59,881 bases of DNA from Catellicoccus marimammalium (GTDB lineage: Bacteria; Bacillota; Bacilli; Lactobacillales; Catellicoccaceae): the NCBI RefSeq assembly GCF_965139335.1, contig NZ_CBCSEL010000006.1; one strand, written 5' to 3'. The translations under genes were made by a program, and so were the position numbers. A model generated the notes under the pieces. It was not told the DNA's origin. It did not search any database and was given only the letters and a program-made list of their open reading frames with translations. Shown here piece by piece: positions 50,654 through 59,777 of this stretch. Every line of letters begins with the position of its first letter. The first letter of the stretch is position 1.

Positions 50654-52018
50654 ATGAATTCATGGAAGAAAAAAGGAATCATTGGCCTGAGTAGTCTTTT
50701 TCTTTTATTACCAAACGTTGCTTTGGCAGTAGATGAAGGAATGGGCGCTCCAGTTGTGCCAACACAAGTGACCAATACAGGAGTCGCGAACACAGGAGTA
50801 GCAACTCCAGGAGTAGAGGATGGAACAGCAGAATCCATTCAAGATTTAAAAATTCAAGCCAAAGCAGCGATTGCGGCGGATAGCAAAACAGGACAAATTT
50901 TGTATGCGCAAAATATTGATCAAGTATTGCCAATTGCTTCAATGACTAAAATGATTAGTTGTGCGGTGGTGTTAGATGCGATTCAAAATGGAGAATTGGA
51001 TTGGCAAGATAAAGTGAAAATTTCTGCCCCATTAGCAAAATTAAGTACAGAACCAGATTTATCAAATGTACCTTTAAAAGCTGGAGCTTCTTATACCGTA
51101 GCAGATCTATTTTGTGCAACCATTGTGCAATCAGCTAATGCAGCGATTATGGCGTTAGCGGATCGTGTGGCAGGAAGCCAAGAAAAATTTGTTGAATTGA
51201 TGAAAAGCAAGTTAAAAGACTGGGGTATTACAGATGCTAATATTGTCACAGTTTCTGGACTAAATAATAAATATTTGAAAGATTTTCGTTTAAAAGGCAC
51301 AAAGGAAAATGATGAGAACGCGATGAGTGCTCGTGATATGGCCGTAGTAGCGCAACATATTGTCAATGAATATAAAGATTATATGGATGTCGCAAAAGAA
51401 CCAAGTCTAACCTTTGGTGCGGATACAGAGAATCCACAAATGATGGAAAACTGGAATGAGATGTTACCTGGAAAATCTTGCTACTTAGAAGGAGTGACAG
51501 GATTAAAAACAGGGACTACAGAAAAAGCTGGGGCTTGTTTTGCAGGAAGTGCGACCCAAAAAGATTTATCGATTGTTACAGTCGTGATGAATACCGAAAA
51601 TGGAATTGAAAACAAACAGGCTCGCTTTTTAGAAACCAAACGTTTGATGACTTCTGTCTTTTCTTCTTATGAAAAGAAAACAGTCATTAAAAAAGGAGAA
51701 GCTGTACCAACAATTCATGATGCTGAAGTTCAGTACGGAAAAGAAACAACCGTTCCTTTAGTGGCGAAAAAAGATGTCACTTTAGAAGTACCAAAAGGTC
51801 AAGAGGCCATTACAGTAAAAAAAGATCAAAACTTAGAATTAATTGCGCCAATTGAAAAAGGAGCCGATGCGGTTCAGTACACTGTACAGTTGAAAAAAGG
51901 TTGGGGCTATTTACAACAAAAAGACCAACCGATTCAAATGGCAGTAACGAAAACAGCTGATGAAAAAGCCAATTTCTTCACTTTACTTTTCCGTAAAGTT
52001 CGTAGTTGGTTTGCTTAG
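50654..52018 (+). CDS. dacA: serine-type D-alanyl-D-alanine carboxypeptidase (PBP5/DacA family)
   Basis: This 454-aa exported low-molecular-weight PBP trims the terminal D-Ala of pentapeptide stems. A signal peptide (~1-25, cleavage after ALA) precedes a short NTGV/TPGV repeat linker. The active-site triad is SMTK (Ser96, Lys99), SAN (160-162) and KTG (285-287). A C-terminal beta domain and an amphipathic anchor helix (FFTLLFRKVRSWF) complete it. The ATG at 50654 follows GAGAGGGG. It lies 5 nt after the kinase gene, so it is probably co-transcribed with the two-component system. The symbol denotes family. Confidence 0.93.
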   Translation: MNSWKKKGIIGLSSLFLLLPNVALAVDEGMGAPVVPTQVTNTGVANTGVATPGVEDGTAESIQDLKIQAKAAIAADSKTGQILYAQNIDQVLPIASMTKMISCAVVLDAIQNGELDWQDKVKISAPLAKLSTEPDLSNVPLKAGASYTVADLFCATIVQSANAAIMALADRVAGSQEKFVELMKSKLKDWGITDANIVTVSGLNNKYLKDFRLKGTKENDENAMSARDMAVVAQHIVNEYKDYMDVAKEPSLTFGADTENPQMMENWNEMLPGKSCYLEGVTGLKTGTTEKAGACFAGSATQKDLSIVTVVMNTENGIENKQARFLETKRLMTSVFSSYEKKTVIKKGEAVPTIHDAEVQYGKETTVPLVAKKDVTLEVPKGQEAITVKKDQNLELIAPIEKGADAVQYTVQLKKGWGYLQQKDQPIQMAVTKTADEKANFFTLLFRKVRSWFA

Positions 52019-52021
52019 AAA

Positions 52022-52051
52022 AGAGAAGGAAATCCCTTCTCTTCTTTTTTT
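52022..52051 (+). terminator. terminator after dacA
   Basis: A perfect 8-bp stem AGAGAAGG/CCTTCTCT with loop AAATC is followed by a T-rich run. Confidence 0.92.
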
Positions 52052-52061
52052 GGAAAAAGGA

Positions 52062-52090
52062 TTGATATTTTCATGAAAATAAAGTAGAAT
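52062..52090 (+). promoter_or_regulatory. upstream rpoB promoter (P1)
   Basis: TTGATA and TAGAAT are exactly 17 nt apart, after the dacA terminator. Transcription would begin near 52097, 220 nt before rpoB. Confidence 0.8.
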
Positions 52091-52116
52091 AATAGAGAAA
52101 ATAGCAATTACAGAGA

Positions 52117-52208
52117 GACTTTTTGAAATATTGTCCAAAAAGTCGCAAGATAAGAGGCAAAAATAGAGGAGAAGAAGAAAAATTTTCGTCTGTTTTTGGT
52201 TTTTTTTT
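52117..52208 (+). promoter_or_regulatory. rpoB leader: hairpin plus internal terminator (attenuator candidate)
   Basis: GACTTTTTG/CAAAAAGTC forms a 9-bp hairpin (52117-52144). A second, longer hairpin (52158-52198) pairs CAAAAATAGA with TCTGTTTTTG, then further inside with one mismatch, and runs into GTTTTTTTT. It is a credible intrinsic terminator lying between P1 and P2. The position suits the Lacto-rpoB leader described for Lactobacillales, but the consensus could not be checked here. Confidence 0.6.
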
Positions 52209-52253
52209 GCTTTCAAACTATGATTTTCTTCATTTTTAAAGAAAAAGTAATAT

Positions 52254-52281
52254 TTGTAATGTAATTGTAATATTTTACAAT
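52254..52281 (+). promoter_or_regulatory. downstream rpoB promoter (P2)
   Basis: TTGTAA and TACAAT are 16 nt apart. Its transcript would have a leader of only ~30 nt and would bypass the attenuator. Confidence 0.7.
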
Positions 52282-52316
52282 GGTCTAAAATTAACGATAA
52301 ATAAGGGGTGAATGGT

Positions 52317-55300
52317 TTGGCTGGACACGTAGTGAAATATGGAAAGCACGCAGAACGTCGTAGTTTTTCTAAAATCAGTGAAGTTCTAGAATTGCCGAAT
52401 TTAATTGAAATACAAACGGATTCTTATCAAGGATTTTTAGATGAAGGATTACGTGAAGTATTCGAAGATGTATTACCAATCAGTGACCATAACAACAAAT
52501 TATCATTAGAGTTTGTTGGTTATGAGTTAAAAGAACCAAAGTATACGGTAGAGGAAGCAAGAACTCATGATGCAAATTACTCTGCACCGTTACATGTAAC
52601 TTTGCGTTTAACAAACAAAGAAACAGGAGAAATCAAATCACAAGAAGTATTCTTTGGTGATTTCCCATTGATGACAGAAATGGGCTCTTTCATTATCAAC
52701 GGAGCAGAACGTGTAATTGTTTCTCAATTAGTACGTTCTCCAGGTGTTTATTATCACGATAAAACAAATAAAAACGGAAAAGAAGGCTTTGGTACAACTG
52801 TAATTCCAAACCGTGGTGCATGGTTAGAATTAGAAACAGATGCTAAAGATATTTCTTATGTTCGTATCGACCGTACACGTAAAGTACCATTATCTGTTTT
52901 GGTACGTGCGTTAGGATTCGGTTCTGACAGTGAAATTTTAAATATTTTCGGTGAAAATGAGAGCTTACGTTTAACATTAGAAAAAGATATCCACAAAAAT
53001 GCGACAGATAGTCGTACAGAAGAAGGATTAAAAGATATTTATGACCGTTTACGTCCAGGTGAACCAAAAACAGCGGAAAGTTCAAGAAACTTATTAATTT
53101 CTCGTTTCTTCGATCCAAAACGCTATGATTTAGCTCCTGTTGGACGTTATAAATTAAATAAAAAATTAAATCTAAAATCTCGCTTATTGAATTTAACATT
53201 AGCTGAAACTTTAGTAGATGAAGAAACAGGCGAAATTTTAGCAGAAAAAGGCACAGTCATTACACGCGATGTAATGAATATGTTAGAAGGATACTTAGAC
53301 AATGGATTAAATACAGTAACTTACTATCCAAGTGAAGATGCAGTATTAACAGATCCAGTTCAAGTTCAAGTGGTTAAAGTCATTTCTCCACGTGATCCAG
53401 AAAAAGTAGTTCACGTAATCGGAAATGGTATGCCAGCAGAAGATATCCGCACGATTACACCAGCAGATATCTTAGCGACAATGAGTTACTTCTTTAACTT
53501 GATGGAAGGAATTGGACATACAGATGACATCGACCACTTAGGAAACCGTCGTATCCGTTCTGTCGGTGAATTATTACAAAACCAATTCCGTATTGGATTA
53601 ACTCGTATGGAACGTGTGGTTCGTGAAAGAATGTCTATCCAAGACACAGAAACATTAACACCACAACAATTAATTAATATCCGTCCTGTGGTAGCAGCAG
53701 TGAAAGAATTCTTCGGTTCTTCACAATTATCACAATTCATGGACCAAACAAACCCATTAGGGGAATTAGCGCACAAACGTCGTTTATCTGCGTTAGGACC
53801 TGGTGGTTTGGCTCGTGACCGTGCCGGATATGAAGTTCGTGACGTACACTACTCTCACTATGGTCGTATGTGTCCGATTGAAACACCTGAAGGACCAAAC
53901 ATCGGGTTAATCAACGGATTATCTACTTATGCGAAAATTAATAAATTTGGTTTCATCGAAACTCCATACCGTCGTGTGGATCGTGTAACTCATAAAGTTA
54001 CAGATGAAATTGATTACTTAACAGCAGACGAAGAAGACCAATATATTGTAGCGCAAGCGAACTCACCATTAAATGAAGATGGTACTTTCAAAGAAGACAT
54101 CGTTATGGCTCGTCACCAAAGTGAAAACTTAGAAGTGAACATCAACCAAGTAGACTACATGGACGTATCTCCAAAACAAGTAGTTGCCGTAGCGACAGCA
54201 TGTATTCCATTCTTAGAAAACGACGACTCTAACCGTGCGTTAATGGGATCAAACATGCAACGTCAAGCAGTACCATTGATTGATCCACATGCTCCATATG
54301 TGGGAACAGGTATGGAATATAAAGCTGCTCATGACTCAGGAGCTGCTCTATTATGTAAACATGCCGGTGTCGTAGAATATAGCGATGCAGAAGAAATCCG
54401 TGTTCGTCGTGAAGATGGCACATTAGATAAATATCATGTTTCTAAATTCCGTCGTTCAAATGCAGGAACTTGCTACAACCAACGTACATTAGTAAAAGTT
54501 GGTGAAAAAGTAGAAGTTGGCGATATTTTAGCGAACGGTCCTTCAATGGAAAACGGAGAATTAGCTTTAGGTCAAAACCCATTAGTTGCCTTCATGACAT
54601 GGGAAGGATACAACTACGAAGATGCGGTTATTATGAGCCAACGCTTAGTTAAAGATGATGTTTATACTTCTATCCATATTGAAGAATATGAATCAGAAGC
54701 TCGTGATACAAAATTAGGACCAGAAGAAATTACTCGCGAAATTCCAAACGTTGGGGAAGATGCATTGAAGAACTTAGATGAACGAGGCATCATCCGCATC
54801 GGGGCAGAAGTTAAAGATGGAGACTTATTAGTTGGTAAAGTGACACCAAAAGGAGTTACTGAATTATCAGCAGAAGAACGTTTATTACATGCTATCTTTG
54901 GTGAAAAAGCACGCGAAGTTCGTGATACTTCTTTACGTGTACCACATGGTGGTGGCGGTATTGTCCATGACGTTAAAATCTTCACTCGTGAAGCAGGAGA
55001 TGAATTATCTCCAGGCGTAAACATGATGGTTCGTGTTTATATCGTTCAAAAACGTAAAATCCATGAAGGGGATAAAATGGCCGGTCGTCACGGTAATAAA
55101 GGGGTTGTTTCCCGTATTATGCCAGAAGAAGATATGCCATTCTTACCAGATGGAACACCAGTAGACATCATGTTAAACCCATTAGGGGTACCATCTCGTA
55201 TGAACATCGGACAAGTATTAGAATTACACTTAGGTATGGCTGCACGTAATCTTGGTATTAACGTAGCAACTCCAGTCTTTGATGGTGCAACCGATGAAGA

Positions 55301-55871
55301 CGTATGGGAAACAGTAAAAGAAGCAGGTATGGCACGCGATGCTAAAACTGTTTTATACGATGGACGTACAGGGGAACCATTTGATAACCGTATTTCTGTC
55401 GGTGTCATGTATATGATTAAATTAGCACACATGGTTGACGATAAATTACACGCTCGTTCAACAGGTCCTTACTCATTAGTAACGCAACAACCATTGGGTG
55501 GTAAAGCTCAATTTGGTGGACAACGTTTCGGGGAAATGGAAGTTTGGGCGTTAGAAGCTTATGGTGCTGCTTATACATTACAAGAAATCTTAACTTATAA
55601 ATCTGACGATGTAGTAGGTCGTGTAAATACATACGAAGCTATCGTCAAAGGAGAACAAATTCCAAAACCTGGTGTACCAGAATCCTTCCGCGTTTTAGTG
55701 AAAGAATTACAAGCATTAGGATTAGATATGCGCGTGTTAGATGCTGAAGATCAAGAAATTGATTTAAGCGAAATGGATGACGATGATGAAATGGTCACAG
55801 AAGACGCTTTAGCAAAATATGCACGCCAAAAAGCAAAAGAAGAAGCTGCAAAAGAAAACAATGAAAAATAA
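52317..55871 (+). CDS. rpoB: RNA polymerase beta subunit
   Basis: This 1184-aa catalytic subunit starts AGHVVKYGKHAERRS, as in enterococci. The TTG at 52317 is the likely start, 8 nt after AAGGGG. The in-frame GTG at 52308 lies in that site. The rifampicin pocket SSQLSQFMDQTNP...HKRRLSALGPGGL shows no known resistance residue. RMCPIETPEGPNIGLI, KGEKMAGRHGNKG-like GDKMAGRHGNKGVVSR and FGGQRFGEMEVWALEAYGA are present. An acidic/Lys tail ends it. rpoC follows 23 nt later. Confidence 0.98.
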   Translation: MAGHVVKYGKHAERRSFSKISEVLELPNLIEIQTDSYQGFLDEGLREVFEDVLPISDHNNKLSLEFVGYELKEPKYTVEEARTHDANYSAPLHVTLRLTNKETGEIKSQEVFFGDFPLMTEMGSFIINGAERVIVSQLVRSPGVYYHDKTNKNGKEGFGTTVIPNRGAWLELETDAKDISYVRIDRTRKVPLSVLVRALGFGSDSEILNIFGENESLRLTLEKDIHKNATDSRTEEGLKDIYDRLRPGEPKTAESSRNLLISRFFDPKRYDLAPVGRYKLNKKLNLKSRLLNLTLAETLVDEETGEILAEKGTVITRDVMNMLEGYLDNGLNTVTYYPSEDAVLTDPVQVQVVKVISPRDPEKVVHVIGNGMPAEDIRTITPADILATMSYFFNLMEGIGHTDDIDHLGNRRIRSVGELLQNQFRIGLTRMERVVRERMSIQDTETLTPQQLINIRPVVAAVKEFFGSSQLSQFMDQTNPLGELAHKRRLSALGPGGLARDRAGYEVRDVHYSHYGRMCPIETPEGPNIGLINGLSTYAKINKFGFIETPYRRVDRVTHKVTDEIDYLTADEEDQYIVAQANSPLNEDGTFKEDIVMARHQSENLEVNINQVDYMDVSPKQVVAVATACIPFLENDDSNRALMGSNMQRQAVPLIDPHAPYVGTGMEYKAAHDSGAALLCKHAGVVEYSDAEEIRVRREDGTLDKYHVSKFRRSNAGTCYNQRTLVKVGEKVEVGDILANGPSMENGELALGQNPLVAFMTWEGYNYEDAVIMSQRLVKDDVYTSIHIEEYESEARDTKLGPEEITREIPNVGEDALKNLDERGIIRIGAEVKDGDLLVGKVTPKGVTELSAEERLLHAIFGEKAREVRDTSLRVPHGGGGIVHDVKIFTREAGDELSPGVNMMVRVYIVQKRKIHEGDKMAGRHGNKGVVSRIMPEEDMPFLPDGTPVDIMLNPLGVPSRMNIGQVLELHLGMAARNLGINVATPVFDGATDEDVWETVKEAGMARDAKTVLYDGRTGEPFDNRISVGVMYMIKLAHMVDDKLHARSTGPYSLVTQQPLGGKAQFGGQRFGEMEVWALEAYGAAYTLQEILTYKSDDVVGRVNTYEAIVKGEQIPKPGVPESFRVLVKELQALGLDMRVLDAEDQEIDLSEMDDDDEMVTEDALAKYARQKAKEEAAKENNEK

Positions 55872-55894
55872 TCATTACTGGGAGGGATAAGCTT

Positions 55895-58800
55895 TTGATC
55901 GACGTAAATAAATTTGAAAGCATGCAAATTGGGTTAGCATCACCAGAAAAGATTCGTGAATGGTCTTATGGTGAAGTTAAAAAACCAGAAACAATTAACT
56001 ACCGTACCCTAAAACCAGAACGTGATGGTTTATTCTGCGAACGCATTTTCGGTCCTACAAAGGACTGGGAATGTGCTTGTGGTAAATATAAACGCATTCG
56101 TTATAAAGGGATCGTATGTGATCGCTGTGGTGTAGAAGTCACTCGTTCTAAAGTTCGTCGTGAACGTATGGGGCATATTGAATTAGCGGCTCCAGTTTCA
56201 CACATTTGGTACTTCAAAGGAATTCCAAGCCGTATGGGATTAGTGTTAGATATGACACCACGTGCCTTAGAAGAAATTATTTATTTCGCATCTTATGTAG
56301 TTATTGATCCAGGTGAAACTACATTAGAATACAAACAATTATTAACAGAAAATGAATACCGTGCAAAACGTGAAGAGTTTGGTGACGGATTTGAAGCTAT
56401 GATGGGAGCAGAAGCAGTTCAACGCTTACTAGATCAAGTCGATTTAGATGCAGAAGTAGAAGAATTAAAACAAGAATTGAAATCTGCTCAAGGTCAAAAG
56501 CGTACGAAAGCGATTCGTCGTTTAGATGTTTTAGAAGCTTTCCGTACTTCTGGTAACAAACCAAGTTGGATGGTAATGAACGTATTACCAGTAATTCCAC
56601 CAGAATTACGTCCAATGGTTCAATTAGAAGGTGGACGTTTTGCGACAAGTGACTTAAATGACTTATACCGTCGTGTTATCAACCGTAATAACCGTTTGAA
56701 ACGTTTATTAGAAATTGGTGCACCAAACATCATCGTTCAAAATGAAAAACGTATGTTACAAGAAGCAGTAGATGCTTTAATCGATAATGGTCGTCGTGGT
56801 CGTCCAGTAACTGGACCAGGAACACGTCCATTGAAATCATTAAGTCATATGTTGAAAGGGAAACAAGGTCGTTTCCGTCAAAACTTACTTGGTAAACGTG
56901 TCGACTACTCAGGACGTTCTGTAATCTGTGTCGGACCATTCTTAAAAATGTATCAATGTGGTTTGCCAAAAGAAATGGCATTAGAATTATTCAAACCATT
57001 TGTGATGCATGAATTAGTAAAACGTGAATTAGCCAATAATATTAAAAATGCAAAACGCAAAGTAGAACGCATGGATGAATGTGTATGGGATGTTTTAGAA
57101 GATGTGATTCGTGAACACCCAGTACTATTAAACCGCGCCCCTACATTGCACCGTTTAGGAATCCAAGCCTTTGAACCAATCATTGTTGAAGGTCGTGCGA
57201 TTCGTTTGCACCCATTAGCCTGTGAAGCGTTCAATGCCGACTTCGATGGAGACCAAATGGCGGTACACGTACCATTAAGTGAAGAAGCACAAGCGGAAGC
57301 TCGCTTATTAATGTTAGCGGCCCAAAACATCTTGAATCCAAAAGATGGAAAACCAGTCGTTACTCCATCTCAGGATATGGTATTAGGAAACTACTACTTA
57401 ACAATGGAAGAAGCTGGCCGTGAAGGGGAAGGTATGGTCTTCCGTAACATGGATGAAGCGGTAATGGCATGGCAAAATGGATACGTACATTTACATACAC
57501 GTATCGGTTTGAAAACAAATGATGAAACCTTAGCTGGTAAACCATTTACTGATTGGCAAAGAGATCGTATTATGGTAACTACTGTTGGTAAAGTCATTTT
57601 CAATAGCATTATGCCAGAAGAATTTCCTTACTTAAATGAACCTACAGAAGAAAACTTAACAGAAAAAACTCCAGATAAGTACTTCGTAGAAAAAGGGGAA
57701 GACATTAAAGCTTTCATCGAAAAACAACCATTAGTACAACCATTCAAGAAGAAAAATCTTGGAAGCATCATTGCTGAAGTATTCAAACGTTTCCGCGTAA
57801 CAGAAACTTCAATGATGTTAGACCGTATGAAAGATTTAGGATATCATCATTCTACTTTAGCTGGAATTACTGTTGGGGTAGCTGATATCAACGTTGCCGA
57901 TGATAAAGCACAAATTATTGAAGAATCTCACCAACAAGTAGAAAATATTACTCGTTTATTCCGTCGTGGTTTAATTACAGATGATGAACGTTATGAACGT
58001 GTTATTGGAGTTTGGAATGAAGCTAAAGATCGCATCCAACAAAAACTGATGGAAGCATTAGGTAGCGAAAACCCAATTTACATGATGAGTGACTCAGGTG
58101 CCCGTGGTAACATCTCTAACTTTACACAGTTAGCCGGAATGCGTGGTTTGATGGCTGCGCCTAACGGACGTATCATGGAATTACCAATCATCTCTAACTT
58201 CCGTGAAGGACTTTCTGTCTTAGAAATGTTCATCTCTACTCACGGAGCTCGTAAAGGAATGACCGATACAGCCTTGAAGACTGCCGATTCAGGTTACTTA
58301 ACACGTCGTTTAGTAGACGTAGCTCAAGACGTAATCATTCGTGAAGATGATTGTGGTACAGACCGTGGATTAGAAATTACAGCGATTAAAGAAGGTAACG
58401 AAGTAATCGAATCTTTAGAAGATCGTTTAATTGGTCGTTACACTCGTAAATCTGTCTTCCACCCAGAAACAGGAGAAGTTATCATCGGTGCCGATGAATT
58501 AATCTCTGAAGATAAAGCAGCAGAAATTGTTGCTGCAGGTGTTGAAAAAGTAACAATCCGTTCTGTATTCACATGTAATACAAAACACGGTGTATGTAAA
58601 CATTGTTACGGACGCAACTTAGCTACAGGTTCAAGTGTTGAAGTCGGAGAAGCAGTAGGTACAATCGCTGCGCAATCTATCGGTGAACCAGGTACTCAGT
58701 TAACCATGCGTACATTCCACACTGGTGGGGTTGCCGGAGACGATATCACTCAAGGGTTACCACGTATTCAAGAAATCTTTGAAGCACGTAATCCTAAAGG

Positions 58801-59572
58801 GGAAGCTACAATCACAGAAGTAACAGGTGAAGTAGTAGAAATTACAGAAGATAAAGCGAGTCATACTCGTGAAATTACTATCCAAGGTCAAGGTAATGAT
58901 GTTCGTACTTATACTGTTCCTTACAACTCAAGAATGAAAGTAGAAGTAGGACAACATATTCACCGTGGTGAACCATTGACAGAAGGTTCTATTGAACCAA
59001 AACACTTATTACAAGTTACTGATGTATTAACTGTTGAAAATTACTTATTACGTGAAGTACAAAAAGTATACCGTATGCAAGGGGTAGAAATTGGTGACAA
59101 ACACGTAGAGGTAATGGTTCGTCAAATGTTACGTAAAGTTCGTGTCATGGATCCAGGAGATTCAGATATCTTACCAGGAACATTAATGGATATTTCTGAC
59201 TTTAAAGAACGTAATGAAAAAACATTATTATCTGGTGGATACCCAGCAACAGCACGTCCAGTATTACTTGGTATTACAAAAGCATCCTTAGAAACAAATA
59301 GTTTCTTATCTGCTGCTTCCTTCCAAGAAACAACACGCGTGTTAACAGATGCTGCTATCCGTGGTAAGAAAGATCCATTATTAGGATTGAAAGAAAACGT
59401 TATTATCGGTAAGATTATTCCAGCAGGTACAGGTATGCCTCGCTACCGTAATATGGAACCAAAAGAAATTGGTGTGGATAGCGAAAATGTATACAGTATC
59501 AATGATATCGAAGCACAAATGGCTGCTGACGGTATTTTAGATATGGAATATCAATTCGATGACGAAGATTAA
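55895..59572 (+). CDS. rpoC: RNA polymerase beta' subunit
   Basis: This 1225-aa subunit holds the active-site Mg in NADFDGDQMAVH. It starts with TTG (IDVNKFESMQIGLASPEKI) after GGGAGGG. The N-terminal zinc ribbon is CACGKYKRIRYKGIVCDRCG. The rudder and bridge regions and a second zinc site (CNTKHGVCKHCYG) follow, with the trigger-loop block LTMRTFHTGG. It shows no split or insertion and is closed by a terminator. Confidence 0.98.
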   Translation: MIDVNKFESMQIGLASPEKIREWSYGEVKKPETINYRTLKPERDGLFCERIFGPTKDWECACGKYKRIRYKGIVCDRCGVEVTRSKVRRERMGHIELAAPVSHIWYFKGIPSRMGLVLDMTPRALEEIIYFASYVVIDPGETTLEYKQLLTENEYRAKREEFGDGFEAMMGAEAVQRLLDQVDLDAEVEELKQELKSAQGQKRTKAIRRLDVLEAFRTSGNKPSWMVMNVLPVIPPELRPMVQLEGGRFATSDLNDLYRRVINRNNRLKRLLEIGAPNIIVQNEKRMLQEAVDALIDNGRRGRPVTGPGTRPLKSLSHMLKGKQGRFRQNLLGKRVDYSGRSVICVGPFLKMYQCGLPKEMALELFKPFVMHELVKRELANNIKNAKRKVERMDECVWDVLEDVIREHPVLLNRAPTLHRLGIQAFEPIIVEGRAIRLHPLACEAFNADFDGDQMAVHVPLSEEAQAEARLLMLAAQNILNPKDGKPVVTPSQDMVLGNYYLTMEEAGREGEGMVFRNMDEAVMAWQNGYVHLHTRIGLKTNDETLAGKPFTDWQRDRIMVTTVGKVIFNSIMPEEFPYLNEPTEENLTEKTPDKYFVEKGEDIKAFIEKQPLVQPFKKKNLGSIIAEVFKRFRVTETSMMLDRMKDLGYHHSTLAGITVGVADINVADDKAQIIEESHQQVENITRLFRRGLITDDERYERVIGVWNEAKDRIQQKLMEALGSENPIYMMSDSGARGNISNFTQLAGMRGLMAAPNGRIMELPIISNFREGLSVLEMFISTHGARKGMTDTALKTADSGYLTRRLVDVAQDVIIREDDCGTDRGLEITAIKEGNEVIESLEDRLIGRYTRKSVFHPETGEVIIGADELISEDKAAEIVAAGVEKVTIRSVFTCNTKHGVCKHCYGRNLATGSSVEVGEAVGTIAAQSIGEPGTQLTMRTFHTGGVAGDDITQGLPRIQEIFEARNPKGEATITEVTGEVVEITEDKASHTREITIQGQGNDVRTYTVPYNSRMKVEVGQHIHRGEPLTEGSIEPKHLLQVTDVLTVENYLLREVQKVYRMQGVEIGDKHVEVMVRQMLRKVRVMDPGDSDILPGTLMDISDFKERNEKTLLSGGYPATARPVLLGITKASLETNSFLSAASFQETTRVLTDAAIRGKKDPLLGLKENVIIGKIIPAGTGMPRYRNMEPKEIGVDSENVYSINDIEAQMAADGILDMEYQFDDED

Positions 59573-59585
59573 TTAATAGAATGAA

Positions 59586-59616
59586 AAAACTCGGGGATTT
59601 TCCTCGAGTTTTTTGT
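59586..59616 (+). terminator. terminator after rpoC
   Basis: AAACTCGGGGA and TCCTCGAGTTT pair (one wobble) around TTT, followed by T-rich sequence. Confidence 0.92.
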
Positions 59617-59652
59617 TTTGCAAAAAAATCGAAAAAAATTTCAGTAAATTCG

Positions 59653-59681
59653 TTGACGACTTTCAAAAGAGATGATATTAT
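59653..59681 (+). promoter_or_regulatory. rRNA operon promoter P1
   Basis: TTGACG and TATTAT are 17 nt apart, with a TGn extension. It lies after the rpoC terminator and heads toward the window end. No protein gene lies from 59573 to the end. Confidence 0.85.
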
Positions 59682-59742
59682 ATAAAAGTCAATTACGAGA
59701 CGTTACTTAAAAGTTGAAAAAACAAAAAATAACAAAAAGTTG

Positions 59743-59771
59743 TTGACAAGGACTTGCGAATTTGATAATAT
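59743..59771 (+). promoter_or_regulatory. rRNA operon promoter P2
   Basis: The perfect -35 TTGACA and TAATAT are 17 nt apart, with a TGn extension, 90 nt downstream of P1. An A-rich tract just upstream resembles an UP element. Confidence 0.9.
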
Positions 59772-59777
59772 AAAGAA

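Noticed and set aside
50770..50820. Short repeats ACAGGAGT/CCAGGAGT in dacA as a mini-CRISPR or minisatellite
   Set aside because: They encode NTGV/TPGV repeats in the linker after the signal peptide and are too short and few for an array. No CRISPR pattern was found anywhere in the window.
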